A stretch of 64,000 nucleotides of DNA from Planctomycetia bacterium (GTDB lineage Bacteria > Planctomycetota > Planctomycetia > Pirellulales > PNKZ01), in NCBI GenBank assembly GCA_021413845.1, contig JAIOPP010000118.1, positions 1 through 64,000 of the forward strand. The letters are read 5' to 3'. Below, in pieces: positions 8,877-16,960 of the stretch. The position numbers and the translations under genes were made by a program. Numbering within the stretch: the stretch's first letter is position 1; every line of letters starts with the position of its first letter. The notes below the pieces were generated by a model. It ran no database searches. It had not been told where the DNA came from and saw only the letters and a program-made list of their open reading frames with translations.

Positions 8877-9116
8877 GTGGAAAGAATATACGCAGGGATC
8901 CTCGGTTCGGCGGCGTTCACGATCATGATCATGCGCGGCTGGTTGCTCGGCGACGAGGCCGGGAACGTGCTATCGCAAGCTTCGCTGGCGTTGTTGCTGT
9001 TCACCGCGTTGGGAGCCGTCGTCGGACGGATTGCCTTTTTCCTAGTCGAAGAGGGTGTGACGTCGAAGCTGCGAAATGAGCTGGCGCTGAAGTCGGAAGC
9101 GAAGACCAAGAAATAA
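8877..9116 (+). CDS. Small membrane protein in flagellar cluster
   Basis: A 79-residue protein with two predicted membrane segments (AAFTIMIMRGWLL and SLALLLFTALGAVVGRIAFFL) and a basic Lys-rich tail. The GTG at 8877 is chosen because GGAG lies nine bases upstream; a TTG at 8835 would lengthen it by 14 residues. It sits between flhG and fliA on the same strand, so a flagellar or sigma-28-related role is possible by position only. No family was recognised. Confidence 0.6.
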   Translation: MERIYAGILGSAAFTIMIMRGWLLGDEAGNVLSQASLALLLFTALGAVVGRIAFFLVEEGVTSKLRNELALKSEAKTKK

Positions 9117-9225
9117 AAAGACCCGTTCATAGAACGACTCGTTTGAGATACAAGTTTGCGGCGCGAACAGGAAGTTCGGCCGAAAAAGCGGATTAACGCT
9201 GTTAGCGGCATTCACGGAGGATTGC

Positions 9226-10005
9226 ATGGCCACGGTTCTTGCCGAAGATATTGCTCAAGTTTGGGACGCCTTCAAAGCCGATCCCGAGAACCAGGACTAT
9301 CGAAATCGTCTGGTCGAGCAATACCTGCCGCTCGTCAAATACAACGGCGAACGGATTTGGGCGCGCTTGCCCGAAGGGGTCGAGCTCGACGACTTGATCT
9401 CGGCCGGCGTGTTCGGCCTGATGGACGCGATCGACGCGTTCGACATGACGCGCGGCGTCAAGTTCGAGACCTACTGCGTTCCGCGTATTCGCGGCGCCAT
9501 GCTCGACGAACTGCGCACCATGGATTGGGTGCCGCGCTTGGTTCGCTCGAAAGCCAGCAAGCTCAACGAAGCCTTGAAGACGCTCGAAGCCAAGCTCGGC
9601 CGAGCCCCGACCGAAATCGAACTCTCGCAGCGGATGGAAATCAGCGTCGAAGAGTTGGAAAAGATGATGGTCGAGGCCAACGCCGTCGGGCTCATCAGCC
9701 TCGACAAGAAGTGGTACGAAACGGACAGCTATAAAGACGTCCGCGAGATCGACATTCTCGAAGACAAAAAGGGGGAAGACCCGACCCGCCGCATCCAAAA
9801 GGGAGACCTGATGCGGCTCGTGACCAAGGGCCTGAACCGGAACGAACGCCTGATCATCATCCTCTACTACTATGAAGAGTTGACGATGAAGGAAATCGGC
9901 GCGACGCTCGATCTCTCGGAGAGCCGCGTGAGCCAGATGCACAGCTCGATCGTGCAACGGCTGCAATCGCAACTCGAACGCCGCCGCGGCGAGTTCGGGC
10001 ACTAG
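9226..10005 (+). CDS. fliA: Flagellar sigma factor FliA (sigma-28)
   Basis: A 259-residue sigma-70-family protein of group 3. Region 2 shows ELDDLISAGVFGLMDAI and the promoter-melting segment around FETYCVPRIRGAMLDELR. Region 3 contains ELSQRMEIS, and region 4 ends with LTMKEIGATLDLSESRVSQM. This layout matches FliA/WhiG, which directs RNA polymerase to late flagellar and chemotaxis genes. Its place after flhA-flhF-flhG supports FliA. No anti-sigma gene flgM is seen in the window. Confidence 0.95.
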   Translation: MATVLAEDIAQVWDAFKADPENQDYRNRLVEQYLPLVKYNGERIWARLPEGVELDDLISAGVFGLMDAIDAFDMTRGVKFETYCVPRIRGAMLDELRTMDWVPRLVRSKASKLNEALKTLEAKLGRAPTEIELSQRMEISVEELEKMMVEANAVGLISLDKKWYETDSYKDVREIDILEDKKGEDPTRRIQKGDLMRLVTKGLNRNERLIIILYYYEELTMKEIGATLDLSESRVSQMHSSIVQRLQSQLERRRGEFGH

Positions 10006-10032
10006 GAGAAAGGGGTCGGTGGTCAGTTGCCT

Positions 10033-10355
10033 GAAGCGATGCCGCTTCGATGGCTTAATGCCCGGCCGCTTACTCGCTTGCGGGTTCGCGAGACGGACAA
10101 TCGTCTGCGAGACCGGTATGTCCGTGAGGTAAGCACCGCTTGCGAGGTGTCCTCTCCGGCAACGCTGCTCCTTAGGAACGCCTGATCGCGTTCGGGCTGC
10201 TCCTCATAGGCATCCTGCCGATAGTCCATGCCCGATTGGGCTCGCCATTCCAAAGTGCATGGCTGCGAACGGGTTATCGTCGTTAAACCGCATGCAGGGC
10301 AAGCTTTAAGTAGGATCGATCCGCCTGGGCTTATCCGACCGCATGAGCCCCGCAG
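10033..10355. ncRNA. Candidate structured RNA (chain of stem-loops)
   Basis: Consecutive perfect or near-perfect stems fill about 320 noncoding bases: GAAGCG/CGCTTC (10033-10048), CTTGCG/CGCGAG (10077-10092), ACGGACA/TGTCCGT (10093-10125), GAGG+CACC/GGTG+CCTC (10126-10154), CGGCA/TGCCG (10157-10220) enclosing GAACGC/GCGTTC (10176-10193), CCATGC/GCATGG (10226-10262) and CTGCG/CGCAG (10263-10355). GCTGCTCC occurs twice, flanking one hairpin. RNase P, tmRNA and SRP signatures were looked for and not seen. The strand is unknown. It could be a long fusA leader or an independent RNA. Confidence 0.45.
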
Positions 10356-10803
10356 AACCCCGATTTCCTATTTGACCTTTGCTCCCGGTAGAATTTGTTT
10401 AACATAGAAAGGCTTCGGAATTTACGGTTACGACAGTCGCCTAGGCGCTGCCGGGGTTTCCGCCCCCGAGCAACGTCCGCTGTCGGGCTCGCCACAGAGC
10501 CGCCGTGCGGTCCGAAAGCTTTCGATCGGCAGCATACGAATCGACGCCCACCCCTGACCTGACGGCTATTTCGGCTCGCAACCGAAACCGCTGCGAGCCA
10601 GGGGTTTCCGTTTGTCGGAATCGGTTTTCGTTTGCGGCTTACCGCGACGAACGGCGCAATACAGAAGGTGCCGCCGCGAACTTGCCGGCGGTCGCAAGAG
10701 TCCGTTCTTAAGAATCAATCGACGTAGTCAGTTTTTCGGTAATCGTTTCTACTTCTCCCCGTCCCTTTCCCAAGGCGTTTCGTTTCTCAGACGAGAGTAA
10801 ACC
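10356..10803 (+). promoter_or_regulatory. Long untranslated region upstream of fusA
   Basis: No convincing gene lies in these about 450 bases. A strong nested hairpin is present, with outer ACCCCT/AGGGGT (10550 and 10600) and inner GGCTCGCA/TGCGAGCC (10573 and 10592). The fusA ATG at 10804 follows GAGAGTAAACC. The region probably carries the fusA promoter and leader. No clean -35/-10 pair was identified. Confidence 0.45.
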
Positions 10804-12915
10804 ATGGACCTCGCCAACTATCGCAACATCGGTATCTCCGCTCACATCGACTCCGGCAAGACCACGCTCAGCGAGCGGATCTTGTTCTACGCGGGCCGCA
10901 TTCACAAGATCAACGAAGTGAAGGGGGACGGCGATGGCGCTACCATGGATTACATGGACCTCGAGCGCGAGCGCGGGATCACCATTACCAGCGCCGCCAC
11001 GTCGGTCGAATGGAAACACGACGAGCTCGACATCGCACCGCATAAGATCAACCTGATCGACACCCCGGGGCACGTCGACTTCACGGTCGAAGTCGAACGC
11101 TCGCTCCGCGTGCTCGACGGCGCCGTGCTCGTCCTCTGCTCGGTCGGCGGCGTGCAAAGCCAGTCGATGACGGTCGATCGCCAAATGAAGCGCTATCGCG
11201 TGCCGCGCCTCGCGTTCATCAACAAGATGGACCGCACCGGTGCGAACTACGCCCGCGTCGTCGCGCAATTGAAAGAGAAGCTCGACACGAACGCCGTCCT
11301 CATGCAATTGCCGATCGGCAAGGAAGACAAGTTCGAAGGCGTAATCGATCTATTCCGTCGGAAGGCCCTCTACTTCGACGGCCCGAAGGGGGAAGACGTT
11401 CGCGAAGAAGAAGTGCCGGCCGCGATGAAGGAAGAAGTCGAAGAAACCCGTCAACACACGCTCGAAGCGCTGGCGATGTTCAGCGACGAGATGATGGAAT
11501 TGATGCTGGCCGAGGAAGATGTGCCGCTCGAACTGATCTATAAGACGATCCGCACCGCAACCCACGCACAAGAGCTGACGCCCGTCTTTATGGGCTCGGC
11601 CTTTAAGAACAAGGGCGTACAGCCGTTGCTCGACGCCGTGACGCGTTTCCTGCCGTCGCCGCTCGACCGTGAAGTGCGCGCCAAGCAATGGGACAACCCC
11701 ACCGAGCCGTTCCCGCTCGCGCCCGACCCGGCTAAGCCGCTCGTCGCGATGGCGTTCAAGATCGTGGAAGATCCGTATGGTCAATTGACCTTCATGCGGA
11801 TCTACCAAGGCACGATGAAGAAGGGCGAAACGTATGTGAACCAACGTACGACGAAGAAAGAACGCTTCAGCCGAATCGTGCGGATGCACGCCGACAAGCG
11901 CGAAGAAATCGATTCGGCAGGGGCCGGCGATATCATCGCGGTGATGGGCGTCGATTGCGCGAGCGGCGACACGTTCGCCGCCGATCAGAAGTACTGCTCG
12001 CTCGAAAACATGTTCGTGCCCGAACCGGTCATCAAGATGTCGATCACGCCGGCGAATCGCGACGGCGGCGACAAGCTCACGAAGGCCCTGCAGCGCTTCA
12101 TCAAGGAAGATCCGACGTTCCGCGTCAGCTCCGACGAAGAAACTTCGGAAACGCTGATCGCCGGGATGGGCGAGTTGCATCTCGAAATCTACGTCGAGCG
12201 CATCCGCCGCGAGTATAAGGTCGACGTCCTCGTCGGTGCGCCGAAGGTCAGCTACCGTGAAGCCCCGACGCAAAACGTCGACTTCGATCACACGCGTAAA
12301 AAGCAAACCGGCGGTTCCGGCCAATACGGCTGTATCAAAGGTACGCTCGAAGTGTTGCCGGAAGACGCCGAAGAAAACTTCGTCTTCGTCGACGACGTCG
12401 TGCAAGGCCGCATTCCGCGGGAATACATTCCGTCGGTCGAGAAGGGCTTCCGCGCTTGCATGGGCAAGGGCCCCGTGGCCGGCTTCCCGCTCGTCGGGTT
12501 GCAGGTCGTGTTGAAAGACGGCAAGTACCACGATGTCGACTCGTCCGACATGGCGTTCCAGTTGACCGCGCAAGAGTGCTTCCGCGAATACTTCCTGAAG
12601 ATGAAGCCGGTGCTGCTTGAGCCGATCATGAAGCTTGAAGTCGAAGTGCCGACGTCGTTCCAAGGAACGGTTGCCGGAGAACTGACGAGCCGCCGCGGCT
12701 TGATCATCGGCACGGAAATGAACAGCACGACGGCCGTCATCGAAGCCGAAGTGCCGTTGGCTGAGTTGTTCGGTTACTCGACCGATCTCCGCAGCATGAC
12801 CCAAGGCCAAGGGACTTTTTCGATGGAGTTCAGCAAGTACCGCCGCGTCCCTGCGAGCATCCAAGAAGAAGTCGTGGCGGCGAAGAAGAAGGCCGACCTC
12901 GTGTTGGCGAAGTAG
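10804..12915 (+). CDS. fusA: Elongation factor G, mitochondrial/spdEFG1 type
   Basis: A 703-residue translational GTPase. G1 is AHIDSGKTT (residues 13-21), followed by [21 protein letters not shown] and GSAFK, then EF-G domains II-V. The serine in HIDSGKTT and the following VKGDGDGA insertion resemble mitochondrial EF-G1 and the spdEFG1 group of spirochaetes, planctomycetes and deltaproteobacteria, not the common bacterial HIDAGKTT type. spdEFG1 acts in ribosome translocation, while a separate spdEFG2 acts in recycling. It stands alone rather than in a str operon with rpsL, rpsG and tuf. Confidence 0.95.
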   Translation: MDLANYRNIGISAHIDSGKTTLSERILFYAGRIHKINEVKGDGDGATMDYMDLERERGITITSAATSVEWKHDELDIAPHKINLIDTPGHVDFTVEVERSLRVLDGAVLVLCSVGGVQSQSMTVDRQMKRYRVPRLAFINKMDRTGANYARVVAQLKEKLDTNAVLMQLPIGKEDKFEGVIDLFRRKALYFDGPKGEDVREEEVPAAMKEEVEETRQHTLEALAMFSDEMMELMLAEEDVPLELIYKTIRTATHAQELTPVFMGSAFKNKGVQPLLDAVTRFLPSPLDREVRAKQWDNPTEPFPLAPDPAKPLVAMAFKIVEDPYGQLTFMRIYQGTMKKGETYVNQRTTKKERFSRIVRMHADKREEIDSAGAGDIIAVMGVDCASGDTFAADQKYCSLENMFVPEPVIKMSITPANRDGGDKLTKALQRFIKEDPTFRVSSDEETSETLIAGMGELHLEIYVERIRREYKVDVLVGAPKVSYREAPTQNVDFDHTRKKQTGGSGQYGCIKGTLEVLPEDAEENFVFVDDVVQGRIPREYIPSVEKGFRACMGKGPVAGFPLVGLQVVLKDGKYHDVDSSDMAFQLTAQECFREYFLKMKPVLLEPIMKLEVEVPTSFQGTVAGELTSRRGLIIGTEMNSTTAVIEAEVPLAELFGYSTDLRSMTQGQGTFSMEFSKYRRVPASIQEEVVAAKKKADLVLAK

Positions 12916-12970
12916 TCAACGAAACGCATCTCGGCTCGCGTCCCGTACGCAAGCCTTGCCGATACGCCGC

Positions 12971-13013
12971 GCCCCTCGTCGAAGAAAGTCTTCGCCGAGG
13001 GGCGTAGTTGTTT
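12971..13013 (+). terminator. Intrinsic terminator of fusA
   Basis: A 14-position stem (12971-12984 with 12990-13003, one mismatch) with a 5-base loop is followed by the T-rich GTAGTTGTTTA. It lies about 55 bases after the fusA stop and is a good rho-independent terminator. Confidence 0.8.
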
Positions 13014-13015
13014 AT

Positions 13016-13126
13016 AGTAGCAGGCACGTTCCACGTGCCGTCCGCCACGTGGGCCGTCTGTGGCGCGATCCGGCTTCTACTTAGAACGACGCTTGTGGCT
13101 ACGGCACGTGGAACGTGCCTGCTACT
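13016..13126. repeat. REP-like element with perfect 26-bp inverted ends
   Basis: Bases 13016-13041 are exactly the reverse complement of 13101-13126. Each arm holds its own hairpin, GGCACGT/ACGTGCC around TCC. The 59-base centre has no ORF of note. The architecture resembles REP/BIME pairs or a small MITE. It lies between the fusA terminator and the CDGSH gene; its right end is about 17 bases before that start codon. Confidence 0.8.
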
Positions 13127-13143
13127 CTCAGGGAGCCCATCCG

Positions 13144-13362
13144 ATGTCCGAAGTCGTCATTCGCACTCGCAAGAACGGGCCGCTCGTCATCGCCGGGCCG
13201 TTTACGCTCGTCGACGCCGACGGCAACCCGTTCACGCTGCCGACCGACAAGCCGCTCGTGGCCCTCTGCCGCTGCGGCCATTCGCAGCGCCGCCCCTTCT
13301 GCGACGGCTCGCACAAGGATTGCGGCTTCATTGCCGAAGAATCGGCCCTGCCGCCGCAATAG
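13144..13362 (+). CDS. CDGSH iron-sulfur domain protein
   Basis: A 72-residue protein with the motif CRCGHSQRRPFCDGSH, the three-Cys/one-His ligand set that binds a [2Fe-2S] cluster in mitoNEET-like proteins. A beta-rich N terminus (SEVVIRTRKNGPLVI) precedes it. Bacterial single-CDGSH proteins are small soluble redox or cluster-transfer proteins. A ribosome site CAGGGAG lies before the ATG, close to the right arm of the REP-like repeat. Confidence 0.9.
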   Translation: MSEVVIRTRKNGPLVIAGPFTLVDADGNPFTLPTDKPLVALCRCGHSQRRPFCDGSHKDCGFIAEESALPPQ

Positions 13363-13601
13363 GCGAATCGAGCCTCGGCCGAGCTCCGCAGCGCGCATCC
13401 CGCGCGGCATTCCGGAAGCGTCGACATATTATCCCCACGCGCGTCCATGAAAATCGACGGGCCCTTTTGCGTCGAACGATGCGGCCCGGCGCGGTTTGCG
13501 ACTTTGTCGACGATGCGGCTCAGGCCTAGCCGTTGGTGCGCCGCGGAAGCGGTTCGTAAAATCGGACCTTCGTCGCTTAACCGGCCGCACGCCGCGGCCG
13601 A

Positions 13602-14465
13602 ATGGAAATCGCGCTGGAAAGGATCCGCCGCCGCATGGAATCGATCGCCTCCGAGTCGAACTCCGCCGAATCGAACTTCGTTCTGGAAACCTCCGAGCCT
13701 TTCGTCGGCCTCTGGAGCCGGCTCATCAGCCGCACGAATTGGGAAAAGGGAAAGATCGTCGCCCAATGGCGCGAACGGCTTATCGCCGCCTCCGCCGCCC
13801 CGCACGACTACGCCGATGAAACCTGGAGCCGGCTCGTCGGCCAAGTCACGGCGCAGCACGTCGGCCGGTTGCGACGCACCTTCACCCGCTTCGGCGACGT
13901 CTACGAAACGTACGCAGGCCTGTACTGGACCCACTTCCTCGCGGCTCTCGAATGGAACGACGCCGAGACCTGGCTCGAAGGAGCGTCGCAAAGCGGCTGG
14001 TCGGTCAATGCGATGCGCACGCAGCGCTGGGAAGCCCTCGGCGGCCCGAGCGAAACGCAACCGCAAGCCGGCGAAGTCGTCGCTGCGGAACTCGATGAAG
14101 ATGCCCCGCCGGCCGCGAGCGCGAACGAAGCCGGCAGAACCGCGACCGAGATTCGCGACCCTTCGGAATTCGACGCCGATGCCCACTCCGGCCCGAGCCA
14201 TGAAGGCCCCGACTTCGGCGACGAAGAGGGTGCCGACGACGCGGAGTACGCGGAAACCGGCTCGGGCGATGCGCCGTTCGATCTGCCGTCGCCGCAACGG
14301 CCGTTCGAGAAGCTCCCGAGCTTGCCCGACGATCTGCGCGAGGCGTTCGAGGCCTATAAACTGGCGATCCTGCACCATAAACTAAAGGAGTGGAGCGACG
14401 TCTCGCCGGACGACGTCGTAGCGTCGTTGCGAGCGCTCGAGCAATTGGCCGTGGCACCGAGCTAA
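13602..14465 (+). CDS. Conserved hypothetical protein, acidic middle region
   Basis: A 287-residue protein. Residues 30-150 are a Trp-rich helical domain (for example GLYWTHFLAALEWNDAETWL). A long acidic, Ala/Glu/Asp-rich, probably disordered section follows, and a helical C-terminal segment starts near FEKLPSLPDDLREAF. No family was recognised. An ATG at 13635 with AAAGGA upstream is an alternative start. A frame-shifted ORF on the same strand is an Arg/Ser-rich shadow. Spacing to the next gene is about 40 bases, so co-transcription with the epimerase is likely. Confidence 0.7.
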   Translation: MEIALERIRRRMESIASESNSAESNFVLETSEPFVGLWSRLISRTNWEKGKIVAQWRERLIAASAAPHDYADETWSRLVGQVTAQHVGRLRRTFTRFGDVYETYAGLYWTHFLAALEWNDAETWLEGASQSGWSVNAMRTQRWEALGGPSETQPQAGEVVAAELDEDAPPAASANEAGRTATEIRDPSEFDADAHSGPSHEGPDFGDEEGADDAEYAETGSGDAPFDLPSPQRPFEKLPSLPDDLREAFEAYKLAILHHKLKEWSDVSPDDVVASLRALEQLAVAPS

Positions 14466-14503
14466 ATCGGTGCGCGGTTGCGATGCGGTTTAAGGAACGA
14501 TGG

Positions 14504-15613
14504 ATGACGAATAAAGATCGTTCCCAACCGCTCGCCGGCCCATCACTTGTCGAGCCGTCGTTGCCTGACGTCATCGCCGACGACGCTGCGCTCGAGGAAT
14601 TGCTCAGCCGTCCGACGCCGGCCGTCGTCGCCGCGCTCGCGCGCGTGCCGGGCGATATCGTGTTCCTCGGCGTGGCCGGGAAGATGGGGCCGACGCTCGC
14701 CCGCATGGCCGTCCGTGCGAGCGCAGCGGCCGGCGTGAAGCGGCGCGTGATCGGCGTGTCGCGCTTTTCCGATCCGAAGTCCGAATCGCAGCTCCAAGCG
14801 GTCGGCATCGAGACCGTCCGTTGCGATCTGGCCGATCCCGAGCAAACGGCCCGCTTGCCCGACGCGCCGAACGTCGTCGCGATGTCGGCCTTGAAGTTCG
14901 GCTCGACGGGACGCAAGGCGCTCACCTGGGGCATGAACGTCTACGTGCCGACCCTCATCTGCCGCCGTTATGCCGGTAGCCGGATCGTGGCGTTCTCGAC
15001 CGGCAACGTGTATCCGCTCACCGACGTGCGACTCGGCGGCTCGCGCGAGACCGATCCCGTCGGACCGGTCGGCGAATACGCGATGAGCACGCTCGGACGC
15101 GAGCGCATTTACGAATACTTCGCCGAGTGCGCCGGCTCGGGCACTTCCCTGCCGCGCCCCACGCCGACCGTGATCGTGCGGCTCAACTACGCTTGCGAGC
15201 TACGCTACGGAGTGTTGGCTGATATGGCGCGCCGCATCTACGCCGGCGAAGCGATCGATCTTTCGATGGGTTGCGTCAACGCGATCTGGCAAGGGGATGC
15301 GAACGCCGCGGTGTTGCAATCGCTCGAGCGCGCGGCAGCGCCGGCGTTTACGTTCAATCTCGCCGGCCCGGAGACGTTGTCGGTGCGGCGACTATGCGAG
15401 ACGCTCGCGGCGGGCCTCGGCAAGCCGGCGACGTTCGTCGGCGAAGAAGCTTCCGACGCGCTCCTGAGCAACGGCCAACTCGGCCACGGATTGTTCGGCT
15501 ATCCGACTGTGCCGATCGCGCGGTTGCTCGCGTGGATCGTCGATTGGACGCTGCGCGGCGGCCGGTCGCTCGACAAGCCGACGCACTTCGAAGCGCGCGA
15601 CGGAGCTTACTAA
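14504..15613 (+). CDS. NAD-dependent epimerase/dehydratase-like protein
   Basis: A 369-residue extended-SDR protein. The cofactor motif is FLGVAGKMGP (near residue 52), a GxxGxxG variant, and AFSTGNVYP holds the usual serine/threonine region. The catalytic region reads EYAMSTLGRERI: the tyrosine is kept, but the lysine expected four residues later is threonine. Catalysis may be altered or lost. The ATG at 14504 has TAAGGA seven bases upstream. The substrate is unknown. The BFD-like gene begins four bases after its stop, which suggests coupling. Confidence 0.78.
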   Translation: MTNKDRSQPLAGPSLVEPSLPDVIADDAALEELLSRPTPAVVAALARVPGDIVFLGVAGKMGPTLARMAVRASAAAGVKRRVIGVSRFSDPKSESQLQAVGIETVRCDLADPEQTARLPDAPNVVAMSALKFGSTGRKALTWGMNVYVPTLICRRYAGSRIVAFSTGNVYPLTDVRLGGSRETDPVGPVGEYAMSTLGRERIYEYFAECAGSGTSLPRPTPTVIVRLNYACELRYGVLADMARRIYAGEAIDLSMGCVNAIWQGDANAAVLQSLERAAAPAFTFNLAGPETLSVRRLCETLAAGLGKPATFVGEEASDALLSNGQLGHGLFGYPTVPIARLLAWIVDWTLRGGRSLDKPTHFEARDGAY

Positions 15614-15617
15614 CCCC

Positions 15618-15917
15618 ATGCAGCTCGACGACGAAGTCTGCCTCTGCTTTCACGTCACGAAGCGCAAGCTGCAAAACTTTCTTCGCATCGAGCGGCCGCG
15701 GCGCGCGGCGCAAATGAGCGACTGCTTCGGGGCCGGCACCGGTTGCGGCTGGTGCCGCAGGTACCTAGCGAAAATGTTCGACGCCGCGCAAGCCGGCTCG
15801 ACCGTCGCCGAAGCCGCAGGGCTCGACGATCCCGATTCGACCGATTACGCCCAGAACCGCTCGGCATACATCAAAGCCGGCGGCGGCACCCCGCCTCCCG
15901 GCGCAACACCCGCGTAA
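15618..15917 (+). CDS. BFD-like [2Fe-2S]-binding protein
   Basis: A 99-residue protein with CLCFHVTKRKLQNFL near the N terminus and GCGWCRRYL about 35 residues later, i.e. the CxC...CxxC cysteine set of bacterioferritin-associated ferredoxin domains. Such domains bind a [2Fe-2S] cluster and pass electrons to bacterioferritin or sit on larger reductases. The C-terminal 30 residues are Gly/Pro-rich and probably flexible. The gene follows the epimerase-like gene closely, but no bacterioferritin gene is present. Confidence 0.85.
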   Translation: MQLDDEVCLCFHVTKRKLQNFLRIERPRRAAQMSDCFGAGTGCGWCRRYLAKMFDAAQAGSTVAEAAGLDDPDSTDYAQNRSAYIKAGGGTPPPGATPA

Positions 15918-15935
15918 GGCATTAACAATCTCATT

Positions 15936-16026
15936 AGCCGGAACGCGTTAGCGTCCGGTCCAGTCTGGGCCGGTTATGGTGCGCTGTCGATTCCGCTTCC
16001 GAACCGGGGGCTAACGCCCTCCGGCT
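15936..16026. repeat. REP-like inverted repeat with compensatory changes
   Basis: The 24-base arms (15936-15959 and 16003-16026) are inverted copies differing at four positions. Each arm folds alone as CCGGA..CGC-GTTA-GCG..CCGG with a bulged A. The differences occur in paired positions (AC with GT in one arm, GG with CC in the other), so the stem is preserved. It lies between two convergent genes and may act as a bidirectional terminator. Confidence 0.75.
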
Positions 16027-16055
16027 GATCATCCGACGCGAAACCAAACGCGATT

Positions 16056-16919
16056 TTACGACACCTGGAGTTTATAAAACTTCGTCGCGGTGCCGCTGAA
16101 GATCGCCGCTCGTTCGCTCGCACTCAGCGGGCCGAGCACTTCGTTCAACGCCGAAAAGACTTGCTTGTACGAGCCTGCAAGTTCGCACACCGGCCAATCG
16201 CTGCCGAACATGCAACGCTCCGGCCCGAACAACTCGAGCGCGTGATCGACGTACGGGCGAAGATCGTCCGGCTTCCAGGCTTTCCAATCGGCTTCGGTGA
16301 CCATACCCGAGAGCTTGCAATACACGTTGGGATATTTCGCCGCGGCCGTGAGCTGCGGCAGCCAAGCGGCGATGCTTTCGGCGTGATTCGGATTCTTGAT
16401 CTCGGGCTTCGCCAAGTGATCGATCACGAGCGGCAGGTTCGGCAACTGCTTCGCCAGCGTCGCAGCGTGCTTCAAATGCTTGACGAAGAAGAGCAGATCG
16501 TACGGCACGCCATGCTTCTCGAGCACCTTCAGACCGCGAATCACGTTCGGCCGCACGATCCAATCGTCGTCCGGTTCATCATGCACGATATGCCGCACGC
16601 CGACGAACTTCTTGTGTTCGCGCATCTCGAGCAGCTGCCGCTCACACTCCGGCGATTGCAGGTCGACCCAGCCGACGACGCCGAGAATCCACGGGTTTTC
16701 CGCGGCCATTTGCAACACCCAACGATTCTCTTCGAGATGATGCTGCGTCTGCACGAACACGGTATGCGTGACGCCGACCTCATCCATTCGGGTCTTTAAA
16801 TCGGCCGGTAAGTAATCGCGGTTGATCGCCTCTTTCCCCGGCTTGCCGATCCAAGCATAGTCGTACGGCTTCGGCTTCGAGAGTTGCCAAAAGTGCTGAT
16901 GAGCGTCGATGATCGGCAT
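16056..16919 (-). CDS. Amidohydrolase-family protein (L-fuconolactonase-like)
   Basis: A 287-residue TIM-barrel hydrolase of the amidohydrolase_2 type. The N terminus DAHQHFWQL is the HxH metal motif. VIDHLAKPEI and the late MFGSDWPVCEL (aspartate) complete the usual set. Members of this subgroup hydrolyse sugar lactones such as L-fucono-1,5-lactone. The start at 16919 puts the HxH at residues 7-9; the longer upstream extension is spurious. It is the last gene of an apparent operon with a DinB-fold gene and a FucU gene. Confidence 0.85.
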   Translation of the reverse strand: MPIIDAHQHFWQLSKPKPYDYAWIGKPGKEAINRDYLPADLKTRMDEVGVTHTVFVQTQHHLEENRWVLQMAAENPWILGVVGWVDLQSPECERQLLEMREHKKFVGVRHIVHDEPDDDWIVRPNVIRGLKVLEKHGVPYDLLFFVKHLKHAATLAKQLPNLPLVIDHLAKPEIKNPNHAESIAAWLPQLTAAAKYPNVYCKLSGMVTEADWKAWKPDDLRPYVDHALELFGPERCMFGSDWPVCELAGSYKQVFSALNEVLGPLSASERAAIFSGTATKFYKLQVS

Positions 16920-16960
16920 GGCGGCACCGTGAAAAGAGAAGGGCGTGTGGGGCGCGAAAA

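Noticed and set aside
10023-10253. 76-residue minus-strand ORF in the fliA-fusA gap
   Set aside because: It overlaps the hairpin chain, lacks a ribosome site and a recognisable family, and turns Arg/Ser-rich.
10033-10355. RNase P, tmRNA or SRP RNA
   Set aside because: The conserved cores were looked for on both strands and are missing. AGGAGCAGC on the minus strand only partly resembles the SRP loop.
11350-12864. 504-residue minus-strand ORF across fusA
   Set aside because: It lies fully inside the fusA gene, with biased composition and no domain.
13447-14385. 312-residue plus-strand ORF over the hypothetical gene at 13602
   Set aside because: It is Arg/Ser/Pro-rich and out of frame with the better coding frame.
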